From the NCBI GenBank assembly GCA_018065105.1, contig JAGHTX010000145.1, forward strand, positions 1-61,020: a stretch of DNA of 61,020 nt. The letters run 5' to 3'. The first letter of the stretch is position 1; every line of letters begins with the position of its first letter. The notes beneath the pieces are model-generated. The model worked only from the letters and a program-made list of their open reading frames with translations, was not told where the DNA came from and did no database searches. Shown piece after piece: positions 38,258 to 48,290 of this stretch. A program made the position numbers and the translations under genes. The stretch comes from Bacillota bacterium (GTDB taxonomy: Bacteria; Bacillota_I; Bacilli_A; Erysipelotrichales; Erysipelotrichaceae).

Positions 38258-38280
38258 ATCCTTTCGGATACCTAAAGAGA
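38258..38280 (-). terminator. Terminator after the HPr-LDH gene
   Basis: On the minus strand, TAGGTATCC and GGATACC-type arms (about GGTATCC 38254-38260 and GGATACC 38266-38272 on the plus strand) form a short stem followed by T-rich sequence (TTTTTTTC). It lies about 20 bases after the stop codon. Confidence 0.65.
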
Positions 38281-38296
38281 TTAATTTTGAATAAAA

Positions 38297-39592
38297 CTAT
38301 TTAGCAGCTACTTCAGCCATTCCGTATGGGTTACCTTCGTTGAAGTTACGAGCATTTTCCATAGTTGTTGTAGCGATTGCTTGTAATGCTTCACGAGTGA
38401 AGAATGCTTGGTGAGAAGTTAATACTACTTGAGGGAACATTAATAAACGTCCTGTAATATCGTTAGCTAATGCTTCATCTGAACGGTCAGTGTAAACGTT
38501 AGCATCTTCACCTTCATAAACGTCTAATGCAACAGCGTGGAATTTTCCCATCTTCATTGCATCGATTAATGCTTCAGCATCTACTAATGGTCCACGAGAA
38601 GTGTTGATTAAGATTACGTTGTCTTTCATCATGCTGATAGCTTTAGCATCGATGATGTGGTAAGTACTTGGGAATAATGGAGCGTGTAATGAGATTAAAT
38701 CTGATTTAGCGAATAATTCTTCTTTTTCTACGAATGTTAATAATCCAGATTCTTCTAACGCTTTGTTAGGGAATGCATCCCATCCTAATACTGTCATTCC
38801 GTATCCTTTACAGATGTTAGCCATACATACACCGATACGTCCAGTACCTAAGATACCAGCAACTTTGTTGTGTAAGTCAACACCTAATAAACCAGATAAT
38901 GCGAAGTTGTTGTCTTTAACTTTGTTGTGAGCTTTGTGAAGACGACGGTTAGCTTCTTGACCAATAGCCATAGCGTGTTCAGCAACTGCATATGGTGAGT
39001 AAGCAGGTACACGTAATACTGTGATTCCACATTCTTTAGCTGCTTGTAAGTCAACGTTGTTGAATCCTGCGCAACGTAATAAGATTAACTTAACACCTAA
39101 TTCGTGTAATTTTTCTACTACAACACGTGGTGCTTCGTCATTTACGAAAATACATACTGCATCATAACCTTTAGCTAATTCAACAGTTTCAGGAGTTAAA
39201 CGTACTGAGAAATATTTAATATCTGAGTTGTAAGTTCCTTCACCTTTAACTTTAGTTAATTCTGAGAAGAAAGTACGGTCATAATCTTTAGTTCCGAAGA
39301 ATGCAATTTTTAATACTGGGATAGCTTTTTTAGCTTCTAATTCTGCTTTTAATAATTCTTCGATTTTAGCGATATCAGCGTCTTCGTTTTCACCTTCAAC
39401 TGCAACAGTTAAAGTGTCACCTTGTTTTGCAGCTAATGCTAAGATTTGTAACACGTTTGATCCATCAGCTGTACGATCATTGCAAGCAATTGTAACAGAT
39501 CCTTTGATATCAACGCATGTTTGAGCTAATAATGCAGCTGGACGAGCGTGGATTCCAAGAGGATTAGTTACTACATAAGTAAATTCTTTCAT
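38297..39592 (-). CDS. HPr domain fused to D-lactate dehydrogenase
   Basis: A 431-residue protein joining two known parts. Residues 1-86 are an HPr phosphocarrier domain: NPLGIHARPAALL holds His15 and Arg17, and Ser45 stands where the regulatory Ser46 of HPr is expected. From residue 94 (LKIAFFGTKDYDRTFF) a full-length D-lactate dehydrogenase follows: NAD motif GTGRIG 249-254, NAD-specific Asp272, and catalytic Arg333, Glu362 and His394, with exactly the spacing of classical D-LDH (29 and 32 residues). It reduces pyruvate to D-lactate and regenerates NAD+. The link to HPr suggests control by, or signalling to, the sugar PTS; that is inference. Codon use shows high expression. The promoter has a Rex-like site. 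Confidence 0.93.
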   Translation of the reverse strand: MKEFTYVVTNPLGIHARPAALLAQTCVDIKGSVTIACNDRTADGSNVLQILALAAKQGDTLTVAVEGENEDADIAKIEELLKAELEAKKAIPVLKIAFFGTKDYDRTFFSELTKVKGEGTYNSDIKYFSVRLTPETVELAKGYDAVCIFVNDEAPRVVVEKLHELGVKLILLRCAGFNNVDLQAAKECGITVLRVPAYSPYAVAEHAMAIGQEANRRLHKAHNKVKDNNFALSGLLGVDLHNKVAGILGTGRIGVCMANICKGYGMTVLGWDAFPNKALEESGLLTFVEKEELFAKSDLISLHAPLFPSTYHIIDAKAISMMKDNVILINTSRGPLVDAEALIDAMKMGKFHAVALDVYEGEDANVYTDRSDEALANDITGRLLMFPQVVLTSHQAFFTREALQAIATTTMENARNFNEGNPYGMAEVAAK

Positions 39593-39626
39593 TATATAAA
39601 TCTCCTTTATTAATAACTTTGAGAAT

Positions 39627-39632
39627 ATTTTA
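39627..39632 (-). promoter_or_regulatory. -10 element of the HPr-LDH gene
   Basis: TGCTAAAAT on the minus strand is an extended -10 (TAAAAT at 39627-39632), about 34 bases before the ATG. The -35 region is poor and is covered by the Rex-like site. Confidence 0.55.
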
Positions 39633-39651
39633 GCACAAATTCAGTAGTATG

Positions 39652-39669
39652 GTGTGATAAAATTCACAA
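39652..39669. promoter_or_regulatory. Rex-like operator before the HPr-LDH gene
   Basis: TTGTGAATTTTATCACAC on the minus strand matches the Rex box TTGTGAA-N4-TTCACAA with a perfect left half and 5 of 7 bases in the right half. It covers the -35 region, a placement that would block RNA polymerase. Rex senses the NADH/NAD+ ratio and commonly controls lactate dehydrogenase genes in Firmicutes. Confidence 0.65.
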
Positions 39670-39748
39670 ATGTATGTAATTTTTTCATAAAAATTTCGCA
39701 ATCGCAGACTTTCGATATGTATGATAAAATAAAGCTAGGTGATATTAT

Positions 39749-41608
39749 ATGACAAATTTTTTACCCGTAACGAAAGAAGAAATGTTAGAAAGAGGTTGGG
39801 AACAGCCTGATTTCGTATATGTCTGTGGAGATGCCTATGTAGATCACCCTTCTTTTGGTGCCGCTATTATATGTAGAACACTAGAAAGTCGTGGGTTTAA
39901 AGTCTGCATGTTACCTCAACCAAATTGGAAAAATGTCGATGATTTCAAAAAATTCGGAAAGCCAAGACTCGGATTTCTAGTATCCAGTGGAAATATTGAC
40001 TCAATGGTAAATCATTACTCAGTTTCTAAGCACCGAAGAAAGAAAGACTCCTATTCCAATAACGGCGAAAGTGGACACCGTCCGGATCGTGCTGTTATTG
40101 TCTATTGTCAAAAAATCCGTGAAGCCTATAAAGATGCTGCCATTCTGATTGGTGGGATAGAAGCCAGTCTAAGAAGATTGGCCCATTACGATTATTGGGA
40201 CGACAAAGTTCGGCAATCTATCCTGGTTGACTCTGGAGCAGATCTATTGATGTTTGGAATGGGTGAAAACAGCATTGTTGAAATTGCAGAAGCACTCGAT
40301 GCGGGAATTGATGTACAATATCTTACTTATTTGGATGGAACGGTATATCGTACAAAAGATTTAGATGTCATTGGAGAAGACTATATCCTTCTTCCTAGCT
40401 ATGATGAAATTCGTACAAACAAGGAAGCCTATGCACGCTCTTTCCATAAACAATATCTAAATACGGATCATTTTGCCTCTAAAATACTCGTAGAACCTTA
40501 TAATGGTTTCTATGTAGTACAAAACCATCCAAACCGTCCACTAACCCAGATGGAATTTGATGATGCATATGCTCTTCCATATATGAGAACGTATCATCCT
40601 ATGTATGAATACATTCCTGCCATTGAAGAAGTAAAGTTTTCTTTGATCAGCAACCGTGGTTGTTTAGGTGCCTGTAATTTCTGTGCCCTTAACTTCCATC
40701 AAGGACGTGTTATTCAGGCAAGAAGTCATGAATCTTTGATCGATGAAGCAAAAATTATGATTGCGGACCCAGAATTTAAAGGATACATTCACGACGTAGG
40801 TGGACCAACCGCAAACTTTAGACAACCTGCTTGTGATAAGCAGGAAACAAAAGGCGCTTGTCCAGGTAAGCAATGCTTATGGCCGAAGCCTTGCCAAAAT
40901 TTAAAAGTCGATCATAGTGATTATGTAAATCTTTTAAGAAAATTACGATCTTTAGATGGTGTAAAAAAAGTATTTATTCGTTCTGGTATTCGTTATGACT
41001 ATCTATATTATGAGAAGGATGATACTTTCTTCAAAGAAATGATCCTAAATCATATTAGTGGTCAATTAAAAGTTGCACCAGAACACATTAGTGATCGTGT
41101 GCTGGATAAGATGGGAAAACCAAGAAGACATTTATACGAATTATTCGTGGATAAGTACTATCGATTAAACAATGAATTAAACAAGAATCAATTCTTAGTC
41201 CCATATTTAATGTCTTCCCACCCAGGAAGTGATTTATATGCAGCAATCGAATTGGCTGAATACTTGCGAGATATTCACCATCAACCGGAACAGGTTCAAG
41301 ATTTCTATCCAACACCAGGTACACTTTCCACAGCTATGTATTACACAGAACTAGACCCTCGTGATATGAAGCCTGTGTACGTAGCCAAAACGCCAAAAGA
41401 AAAAGCCATGCAAAGAGCGTTGATGCAATATAAAAATCCAGCGAACTACAACCTAGTCGAAGAAGCGTTAATTACAGCAGGACGTGAAGATTTGATTGGA
41501 TATGAGCCAAACTGTTTGATTCGTCCTCGAAAGAAAAAAGAAAATAAGGAAAATCCAGTTTCTAAAAAGAACATGCATAATAATAAAGGAAGAAGGCCAA
41601 GAAGATAA
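39749..41608 (+). CDS. YgiQ-family radical SAM protein
   Basis: A 619-residue protein of the UPF0313/YgiQ family. The N-terminal B12-like region begins [20 protein letters not shown], and the radical SAM cluster is [19 protein letters not shown] with Cys-x3-Cys-x2-Cys near residue 310. The C-terminal part ([19 protein letters not shown]) is also family-typical. The last 25 residues are very basic ([12 protein letters not shown]) and may bind nucleic acid. Function is unsettled. The stop codon overlaps the next ATG by one base. Confidence 0.92.
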   Translation: MTNFLPVTKEEMLERGWEQPDFVYVCGDAYVDHPSFGAAIICRTLESRGFKVCMLPQPNWKNVDDFKKFGKPRLGFLVSSGNIDSMVNHYSVSKHRRKKDSYSNNGESGHRPDRAVIVYCQKIREAYKDAAILIGGIEASLRRLAHYDYWDDKVRQSILVDSGADLLMFGMGENSIVEIAEALDAGIDVQYLTYLDGTVYRTKDLDVIGEDYILLPSYDEIRTNKEAYARSFHKQYLNTDHFASKILVEPYNGFYVVQNHPNRPLTQMEFDDAYALPYMRTYHPMYEYIPAIEEVKFSLISNRGCLGACNFCALNFHQGRVIQARSHESLIDEAKIMIADPEFKGYIHDVGGPTANFRQPACDKQETKGACPGKQCLWPKPCQNLKVDHSDYVNLLRKLRSLDGVKKVFIRSGIRYDYLYYEKDDTFFKEMILNHISGQLKVAPEHISDRVLDKMGKPRRHLYELFVDKYYRLNNELNKNQFLVPYLMSSHPGSDLYAAIELAEYLRDIHHQPEQVQDFYPTPGTLSTAMYYTELDPRDMKPVYVAKTPKEKAMQRALMQYKNPANYNLVEEALITAGREDLIGYEPNCLIRPRKKKENKENPVSKKNMHNNKGRRPRR

Positions 41609-42084
41609 TGAAAGTGTATATCGCCAAAGATGCTGACGTATTAGGAAATGTAAAGTTAGCAGAAAACGTAAATATTTGGTTTCACTCGACCATCCGTGCT
41701 GATGGGGATATTATTACGATTGGATCTGGTTCTAATATTCAAGATAACTGTGTTCTCCATGTAGATCCTGGTTTTCCCATTGTATTAGGAAAGAATGTAA
41801 CGGTAGGTCATGGAGCTATCTTACATGGATGCTCCATTGATGAAAATACCGTCGTGGGAATGGGATCCATTATTTTAAATGGAGCACACATAGGAAAGAA
41901 CTGTATTATTGGAGCGGGTGCTTTGATTACCCAAAACAAACAAATTCCAGATAACAGTCTTGTGTTTGGAAATCCAGCTAAAATTGTTCGTGCCCTTACC
42001 GAAGAAGAAATCGAAAATAACACAAAAAATGCCACTATATATATAGAGGAGGCTAAAGCACAATTGGATGAGATTACTCTCTAA
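41608..42084 (+). CDS. Gamma-class carbonic anhydrase-like protein
   Basis: A 158-residue left-handed beta-helix protein built of hexapeptide repeats (for example VTVGHGAILHGCSI and TVVGMGSIILNGAHIG). The metal-ligand histidines are present: His in VLHVDPG and the two in GHGAILHG. It may hydrate CO2 or, as in many YrdA-type proteins, have another role. A CO2/bicarbonate role would fit the adjacent carbamoyl-phosphate synthase gene. It shares a TAATG junction with ygiQ. Confidence 0.87.
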   Translation: MKVYIAKDADVLGNVKLAENVNIWFHSTIRADGDIITIGSGSNIQDNCVLHVDPGFPIVLGKNVTVGHGAILHGCSIDENTVVGMGSIILNGAHIGKNCIIGAGALITQNKQIPDNSLVFGNPAKIVRALTEEEIENNTKNATIYIEEAKAQLDEITL

Positions 42085-42096
42085 TTGCGCTTTTTT
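42055..42096 (+). terminator. Terminator after the gamma-carbonic anhydrase gene
   Basis: AAAGCACAATT pairs with AATTGCGCTTT with one mismatch, followed by TTT; the stem begins inside the gene's last codons. Confidence 0.7.
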
Positions 42097-42156
42097 GTGT
42101 AAGCCTTTTCACAAGAACATTTCCAAAATTTTTTATTTAACTTTTAGCGCTTTCGT

Positions 42157-42227
42157 GTATAATAGTACAGAATAAGTAATATTCACAAACGCTATACCCA
42201 TTAGCGAACCAAAAAAAGGAGATAACT
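42157..42227 (+). promoter_or_regulatory. Promoter and short leader of carB
   Basis: A perfect TATAAT follows TTTCGTG, with a weak TTTAAC 16 bases upstream. The leader holds a small hairpin (CGCTA/TAGCG) and an AAAGGAG site. No PyrR-binding loop or attenuator was found. Confidence 0.55.
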
Positions 42228-45200
42228 ATGCCCAAAAGAGAAGATATTAACACAGTCTTAGTCATTGGTTCTGGACCTATTATTATCGGTCAAGCCTGTG
42301 AATTTGACTACTCTGGTACTCAAGCTTGTAAAGCATTAAGAAGCTTAGGTTACAAAATTGTATTAGTTAATTCAAACCCTGCAACAATCATGACAGATCC
42401 TGAAACTGCAGATGTTACTTACATTGAACCATTAAACTTAGAACGTTTAACTCAAATCATTGAAAAAGAAAGACCAGATGCATTACTTCCAAACTTAGGT
42501 GGGCAATCTGCTCTTAACCTTTGTTCAGAATTAGACAAAGCTGGTGTTTTAAAGAAATACGGTGTACAAGTTCTTGGTGTTAAAGTTGATGCCATTGAAC
42601 GTGGTGAAGACCGTTTAGAATTCAAAAAAGCTATGGCTGCTATCGGCATTGAATGTGCACGTTCCGCTATCGCTAACACAGTAGATGAAGCATTAGCAAT
42701 CGCTGATGACTTAGGATACCCTGTTGTTGTAAGACCTGCCTATACAATGGGTGGTGCCGGAGGAGGACTCGTTTACAATAAAGAAGAATTAGTTACTATT
42801 ACTAAACGTGGTCTTGCTGCCAGCTTAATTCACCAATGTTTAATTGAAGAATCAATTTTAGGTTGGGAAGAATTAGAATTAGAAGTTATTCGTGACGCAA
42901 ACAATAACTTAATCACAATCTGTTTCATCGAAAACATTGACCCAGTAGGTGTTCACACTGGTGACTCTTTCTGTTCAGCTCCAATGTTAACAATCTCTGA
43001 AGATCTTCAAAAAGAACTTCAAAAACAAGCATATAGAATCGTTGAATCTGTAGGTGTAATCGGTGGTACTAACGTACAATTCGCTCACGACCCAGTATCT
43101 GGACGTGTTGTTGTAATCGAAATCAACCCTCGTACTTCTCGTTCTTCTGCCTTAGCTTCTAAAGCAACTGGATTCCCTATCGCTTTAATTTCTGCGATGT
43201 TAGCTGCTGGATTAACTTTAGAAGACATCCCATGTGGAAAATATGGAACATTAGATAAATACTATCCTGATGGTGAATATGTAGTTATTAAATTTGCTCG
43301 TTGGGCATTTGAAAAATTCAAAGGTGCTGAAGACAAATTAGGAACTCAAATGAAAGCCGTTGGTGAAGTTATGAGTATTGGTAAAACATACAAAGAAGCC
43401 TTCCAAAAAGCTATCCGTTCTCTTGAAACAGGACGTTATGGTTTAGGACACGCTAAAAACTTCGACCAATTATCAAAAGAAGAATTATTAGGAATGTTAG
43501 TAAATCCTACTAGCGAACGTCAATTCATCATGTATGAAGCACTTCGTAAAGGAGCTACTACAGAAGAATTATTCGAATTAACTAAAATCAAACACTACTT
43601 CATCGATCAAATGCGTGAATTAGTGGAAGAAGAAAATCAATTAATGACTTATAAAGGTAAAGAATTACCAGACGAAGTATTAATTGCTGCTAAGAAAGAT
43701 GGATTCTCAGACAAATACATATCTCAATTATTAGATGTTGAAGAAGAAACAATTCGTAAACAACGTTTAGCTGCTGGATTACAACAATCTTGGGAACCAG
43801 TACACGTATCTGGTACACAAGATTCTGCTTACTACTACTCAACTTATAACGCTCCTGACAAATCACGTATCACAAACAACAAAAAGATCATGATTCTAGG
43901 TGGTGGACCTAACCGTATCGGACAAGGTATCGAATTCGACTACTGTTGTGTACACGCTGCCTTAGCGTTAAAGAAATTAGGATTCGAAACAATTATCGTT
44001 AACTGTAACCCTGAAACAGTATCAACTGACTACGATACTTCAGATAAGTTATATTTCGAACCATTAACATTAGAAGATGTATTAAGCATCCACGAAAAAG
44101 AAAAACCATTAGGAGTTATTGCTCAATTTGGTGGACAAACTCCATTAAACTTAGCTAGCGAATTAAAGAAAAATGGTGTTAATATCTTAGGAACTACTCC
44201 TGAAACAATCGACATGGCAGAAGATCGTGACTTATTCAACGCGATGATGGAAAAATTAGAAATCCCTATGCCAGAATCAGGAATGGCTGTTAACTTCGAA
44301 GAAGCGAAAGTAATTGCTGCTCGTATCGGATATCCATTAATGGTTCGTCCAAGTTATGTACTTGGTGGACGTGGTATGGAAGTTGTATACGATGAACCAC
44401 AATTAAAAGAATATATGGCTGCTGCTGTTGGTGTAACTCCAGACCGTCCAATCTTAATCGACCGTTTCTTAGGAAATGCGATGGAATGTGAAGCCGATGC
44501 GATTTCCGATGGAGAAAACGTATTCGTACCAGCTGTAATGGAACACATCGAATTAGCAGGTATCCACTCAGGTGACTCTGCTTGTATCCTACCAAGCCGT
44601 CACATCCCTGTTCGTCACGTAAACACAATCAAAGAATATACTAAGAAAATTGCTCGTGAAATGAATGTTCGTGGATTAATGAACATGCAATATGCGATTG
44701 CAGAAGATAAAGTTTATGTATTAGAAGCAAACCCACGTGCTTCTCGTACTGTACCACTAGTATCAAAAGTATCTAATATTAACATGGTTAAGTTAGCTAC
44801 AGATATCGTTACTTCAGAAATCACAGGAAGACCAAGTCCTGTTGAAGGATTAACAGATCGTAAGATTCCTCACGTAGGTGTTAAACAAGCTGTATTCCCA
44901 TTCAATATGTTCCCTGAAGTTGACCCAATCTTAGGACCAGAAATGCGTTCTACTGGAGAAGTTTTAGGTATTGCCAATTCTTATGGAACTGCCATCTTCA
45001 AAGCCGAAGAAGCAACTCAAACAGTTTTACCAACATCTGGTAAAGTATTAATCTCATTAAATGACAGAGATAAAAAAGACGCTGTTGAATTAGCTCAAAA
45101 ATACTACGATGCTGGATTCAGTATTGTAGCTACAGGAAAGACTTACGAATTAATCGCATCTCACAACATTCCTGTTAAGAAAATCAAGAAACTTTACGAA

Positions 45201-45443
45201 GGTCGTCCAAACATTGCCGATGCGATCACAAATGGTGAATTATCAATCGTAATCAATACACCAAGTGGAAAACAATCCGCAAATGACGATAGCTACATCC
45301 GTAAAAACGCAATTAAGATGAAGATCCCTTATATGACAAACGTTGCTGCCGCAAAAGCTGCCGTAGAAGGTATCGTAGAAGCTGAAGTAACTGGATATAG
45401 TGAAGTTAAATCTTTACAAGAATACCACAAGGCTATTAAGTAA
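42228..45443 (+). CDS. carB: Carbamoyl-phosphate synthase large subunit
   Basis: CarB makes carbamoyl phosphate from bicarbonate, ammonia and two ATP for pyrimidine and arginine synthesis. The 1071 residues have the two related ATP-grasp halves: GSGPIIIGQACEFDYSGTQA near residue 15, ARSAIANTVDEAL and the GGAGGG loop in the first; GGGPNRIGQGIEFDYCCVHA near 560 and GGRGMEV in the second. The last 140 residues form the allosteric MGS-like domain. Length is normal. The small subunit gene carA, which supplies ammonia, is not adjacent, so it must lie elsewhere. Confidence 0.97.
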   Translation: MPKREDINTVLVIGSGPIIIGQACEFDYSGTQACKALRSLGYKIVLVNSNPATIMTDPETADVTYIEPLNLERLTQIIEKERPDALLPNLGGQSALNLCSELDKAGVLKKYGVQVLGVKVDAIERGEDRLEFKKAMAAIGIECARSAIANTVDEALAIADDLGYPVVVRPAYTMGGAGGGLVYNKEELVTITKRGLAASLIHQCLIEESILGWEELELEVIRDANNNLITICFIENIDPVGVHTGDSFCSAPMLTISEDLQKELQKQAYRIVESVGVIGGTNVQFAHDPVSGRVVVIEINPRTSRSSALASKATGFPIALISAMLAAGLTLEDIPCGKYGTLDKYYPDGEYVVIKFARWAFEKFKGAEDKLGTQMKAVGEVMSIGKTYKEAFQKAIRSLETGRYGLGHAKNFDQLSKEELLGMLVNPTSERQFIMYEALRKGATTEELFELTKIKHYFIDQMRELVEEENQLMTYKGKELPDEVLIAAKKDGFSDKYISQLLDVEEETIRKQRLAAGLQQSWEPVHVSGTQDSAYYYSTYNAPDKSRITNNKKIMILGGGPNRIGQGIEFDYCCVHAALALKKLGFETIIVNCNPETVSTDYDTSDKLYFEPLTLEDVLSIHEKEKPLGVIAQFGGQTPLNLASELKKNGVNILGTTPETIDMAEDRDLFNAMMEKLEIPMPESGMAVNFEEAKVIAARIGYPLMVRPSYVLGGRGMEVVYDEPQLKEYMAAAVGVTPDRPILIDRFLGNAMECEADAISDGENVFVPAVMEHIELAGIHSGDSACILPSRHIPVRHVNTIKEYTKKIAREMNVRGLMNMQYAIAEDKVYVLEANPRASRTVPLVSKVSNINMVKLATDIVTSEITGRPSPVEGLTDRKIPHVGVKQAVFPFNMFPEVDPILGPEMRSTGEVLGIANSYGTAIFKAEEATQTVLPTSGKVLISLNDRDKKDAVELAQKYYDAGFSIVATGKTYELIASHNIPVKKIKKLYEGRPNIADAITNGELSIVINTPSGKQSANDDSYIRKNAIKMKIPYMTNVAAAKAAVEGIVEAEVTGYSEVKSLQEYHKAIK

Positions 45444-45469
45444 GATTTGAACAATCAATTTTAAAATTT

Positions 45470-45503
45470 GAAGCAAGAAATTATCATCTTGCTTCTTTTT
45501 ATT
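45470..45503 (+). terminator. Terminator after carB
   Basis: GAAGCAAGA (45470-45478)/TCTTGCTTC (45487-45495) with an eight-base loop and T-run. Confidence 0.88.
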
Positions 45504-45557
45504 TATATACTATTGAATAAAACATGATATAATATCAATCGCTAGGGAGGAATGACT

Positions 45558-47237
45558 ATGGAAGAAAAAGAAGTCATCAGTAAAAACTTTATCGAACGTA
45601 TCATTGATAAAGATATCGAAAATGGAATTGAAGCTAAAATTATTACTCGTTTCCCTCCAGAACCAAATGGTTATTTACACGTAGGACACGCTAAATCAAT
45701 TCTATTAAATTATGGACTTGCTCAAAAATATAACGGTGCATTTAACTTGCGCTTTGATGATACAAACCCTGTAAAAGAAGATATTGAATTCGTAAATTCA
45801 ATCGTTGCCGATGTAGAATGGTTAGGCGCTCACTACGATGGTGAAGTTAAATTCGCTTCTAACTATTTTGAAGACATGTATCAAGCGGCTATTCGTTTGA
45901 TCAAAAAAGGAAAAGCTTACGTTTGTGATCTAACACCAGAAGAAATTCGCGAATATCGTGGAACATTAACAGAACCTGGTAAAGAATCACCATATCGTAA
46001 CCGTTCTGTAGAAGAAAACTTAGCTTTATTCGAAGGAATGAAGAATGGAGAATTTGAAGACGGATCTAAAGTATTACGTGCAAAAATTGATATGGCTAGC
46101 TCAAACATCAACATGCGTGACCCTATTCTTTATCGTGTTGCTCGTATTACCCACCACAATACAGGTGACCAATGGTGTATTTATCCAATGTATGACTTTG
46201 CTCACCCAATTGAAGATGCGGTAGAACACATCACACACTCCATTTGTACATTAGAATTCGAAGACCACCGTCCTCTATACGACTGGGTAGTCATCGAATG
46301 TGGATACAAAAACACACCAGAAGAATTCCCTAAACAAATCGAATTCGCAAAATTATATTTAAAGAACGTTGTTACTGGAAAACGTTACATCAAAAAACTA
46401 GTACAAGATGGTGTAGTAGACGGATGGGATGACCCTCGTTTAGTAACTATTGCTGCTTTACGTCGTCGTGGATTTACACCAGATTCATTAAAGAAATTCA
46501 TGGACTTGGTTGGTGTTGCCAAAGCCGATTCTTCAGTAGACTATGCGATGTTAGAATACTGCATCCGCGATGACTTAAAACTTAAAGCTCCACGTGTTAT
46601 GGCTGTATTAGATCCTATCAAATTAGTTATCGACAACTATCCAGAAGGTGAAATCGAATACTTACCAGCATCTACAAACATGGAAAATCCAGAATTAGGA
46701 ACACACATGGTACCATTTGGTAGAGAATTATGGATTGATCGTGAAGATTTCATGGAGGAACCTCCTAAGAAATACTTCCGTTTATTCCCTGGTAATGAAG
46801 TTCGTTTAATGAACGCTTATTTCGTTAAGTGTGTAAGCTACGAAAAAGACGAAACTGGAAAAGTTACTACAGTACACTGTACATACGATCCTGAAACGAA
46901 AAACGGTACTGGATTCACTGGTCGTAAAGTAAAAGGTACAATTCACTGGGTAGAAGCAACAACAGCTGTAGAAGCGACAGCTCGTTTATATGAAAACTTA
47001 GTGGATGAAGATAAAGGTGTTTACAACAAAGAAACTGGAGAAATGAACTTAAATCCAAATTCTTTACAAGTTGTCACAACTTATATCGAACCATTCATTG
47101 AAGAATTCAAACCTGGAGATTCTTTCCAATTTGCTCGTACTGGATACTTCTGTATCGATACGAAAGATACTACAGAAGATCAATTAGTCTTCAACCGTAT
47201 CGTTTCCTTAAAGAGCTCATTCAAATTACCAAAGTAA
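45558..47237 (+). CDS. glnS: Glutaminyl-tRNA synthetase
   Basis: A 559-residue class I synthetase that charges tRNA-Gln directly. The HIGH-type motif is [15 protein letters not shown] near residue 36, and the KMSKS-type region is [11 protein letters not shown]. The tRNA-binding strand [19 protein letters not shown] and two C-terminal beta-barrels are typical of GlnRS rather than GluRS. Many Firmicutes lack GlnRS and use GatCAB, so its presence is useful for classification. The second ATG (45558), seven bases after AGGGAGG, is the start; the first ATG directly abuts the ribosome site. Confidence 0.95.
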   Translation: MEEKEVISKNFIERIIDKDIENGIEAKIITRFPPEPNGYLHVGHAKSILLNYGLAQKYNGAFNLRFDDTNPVKEDIEFVNSIVADVEWLGAHYDGEVKFASNYFEDMYQAAIRLIKKGKAYVCDLTPEEIREYRGTLTEPGKESPYRNRSVEENLALFEGMKNGEFEDGSKVLRAKIDMASSNINMRDPILYRVARITHHNTGDQWCIYPMYDFAHPIEDAVEHITHSICTLEFEDHRPLYDWVVIECGYKNTPEEFPKQIEFAKLYLKNVVTGKRYIKKLVQDGVVDGWDDPRLVTIAALRRRGFTPDSLKKFMDLVGVAKADSSVDYAMLEYCIRDDLKLKAPRVMAVLDPIKLVIDNYPEGEIEYLPASTNMENPELGTHMVPFGRELWIDREDFMEEPPKKYFRLFPGNEVRLMNAYFVKCVSYEKDETGKVTTVHCTYDPETKNGTGFTGRKVKGTIHWVEATTAVEATARLYENLVDEDKGVYNKETGEMNLNPNSLQVVTTYIEPFIEEFKPGDSFQFARTGYFCIDTKDTTEDQLVFNRIVSLKSSFKLPK

Positions 47238-47248
47238 TTTAAAATTTA

Positions 47249-47280
47249 GGTACAAACTTTTAAAGTTTGTGCCTTTTCTT
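47249..47280 (+). terminator. Terminator after glnS
   Basis: GGTACAAACTT (47249-47259) pairs with AAGTTTGTGCC (47263-47273) with one G-U pair, followed by a T-rich run. Confidence 0.85.
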
Positions 47281-47307
47281 GTCAAAGAAAAACGAGTATT
47301 ATATACA
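47279..47307 (+). promoter_or_regulatory. Promoter of purC
   Basis: TTGTCA (47279-47284), 17 bases, TATACA (47302-47307). The -35 lies in the terminator tail of glnS. No purine riboswitch was seen in the short leader. Confidence 0.65.
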
Positions 47308-47334
47308 CGTAGTTTCAAAAGGAGGGCCAACTAC

Positions 47335-48192
47335 ATGAAACCTATTAAAGAAGGAAAAGTACGTGAAATTTATGACAATGGTGACAGCCTTATTTTAGTT
47401 GCGACTGACCGTATCAGCTGCTTCGATGTTATCTTAAAAAACATCATCACTAAAAAAGGAACTGTATTAACTCAAATGTCAAAATTCTGGTTTGATTATA
47501 CAAAAGACATCTTACCTAACCACATGATTAGCACAGATGTAAAAGATATGCCTGAATTCTTCCAACAACCTCAATACACTGGAAATTCAATGATGTGCAA
47601 AAAATTAGAAATGTTACCTATCGAATGTATCGTTCGTGGATACATCACAGGAAGTGGATGGGCTAGCTACCAAAAAACTGGTGAAGTATGTGGAATCAAA
47701 TTACCAGAAGGATTAAAAGAATCTGATAAATTACCTGAACCAATTTATACACCGAGTACAAAAGCGGAAATCGGAGATCACGACGAAAATATCTCTTTCG
47801 AACAAAGTATTGCTGTATTAGAAAAACAATTCCCTGGAAAAGGTGATGAATACGCAAAAACATTACGTGATTGCACAATCGCTTTATACAAGAAATGTGC
47901 AGACTATGCTCTAAGCAAAGGAATCATCATTGCCGATACTAAATTTGAATTTGGTCTAGATGAAAACGGAAATGTTGTGATTGGTGATGAAATGTTAACT
48001 CCAGATTCATCTCGTTTCTGGCCAGCTGATGTTTACGAACCAGGACATGGACAACCATCATTCGACAAACAATTTGCTCGTGACTGGCTAAAATCTAACG
48101 AACACGATTGGGAATTACCTCAAGAAATTGCTGATAAAACAATCGCAAAATACTTAGAAGCCTATGAATTATTAACAGGAGAAAAACTATAA
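47335..48192 (+). CDS. purC: SAICAR synthetase (phosphoribosylaminoimidazole-succinocarboxamide synthase)
   Basis: PurC joins CAIR and aspartate in purine synthesis. The protein starts [16 protein letters not shown], with ATP-binding and [10 protein letters not shown] following. The [23 protein letters not shown] and FEFGLDENG motifs (seen in separate blocks) are present, as is [11 protein letters not shown]. At 285 residues it is of the longer (yeast/plant-like) subtype rather than the 237-residue E. coli type. The start at 47335 follows AAAGGAGG. It stands alone, not in a pur operon. Confidence 0.96.
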   Translation: MKPIKEGKVREIYDNGDSLILVATDRISCFDVILKNIITKKGTVLTQMSKFWFDYTKDILPNHMISTDVKDMPEFFQQPQYTGNSMMCKKLEMLPIECIVRGYITGSGWASYQKTGEVCGIKLPEGLKESDKLPEPIYTPSTKAEIGDHDENISFEQSIAVLEKQFPGKGDEYAKTLRDCTIALYKKCADYALSKGIIIADTKFEFGLDENGNVVIGDEMLTPDSSRFWPADVYEPGHGQPSFDKQFARDWLKSNEHDWELPQEIADKTIAKYLEAYELLTGEKL

Positions 48193-48220
48193 GAGTGGTC
48201 GCTTGACTACTCTTTTTTCT
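48191..48220 (+). terminator. Terminator after purC
   Basis: AGAGTGGTC (48192-48200)/GACTACTCT (48205-48213) with one G-U pair, four-base loop and six T. Confidence 0.88.
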
Positions 48221-48222
48221 TA

Positions 48223-48251
48223 TTGACACATTAATTCTACGGGTTTAAAAT
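48223..48251 (+). promoter_or_regulatory. Promoter of ilvE
   Basis: Consensus TTGACA (48223-48228), 17 bases, TAAAAT (48246-48251). It begins two bases after the purC terminator T-run. Confidence 0.85.
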
Positions 48252-48290
48252 CTTTTTTGAAGTATATAACAGAGGAAGGAATGATTAATT

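Noticed and set aside
42100-42227. PyrR attenuator before carB
   Set aside because: No PyrR-binding loop or terminator/antiterminator pair is visible; only a small hairpin.
47238-47334. Purine riboswitch before purC
   Set aside because: The sequence is explained by the glnS terminator and a promoter with a leader too short for a purine aptamer.
47269-47334. Longer N-terminus for PurC
   Set aside because: The strong ribosome site is before the internal ATG, and the upstream stretch holds the promoter.
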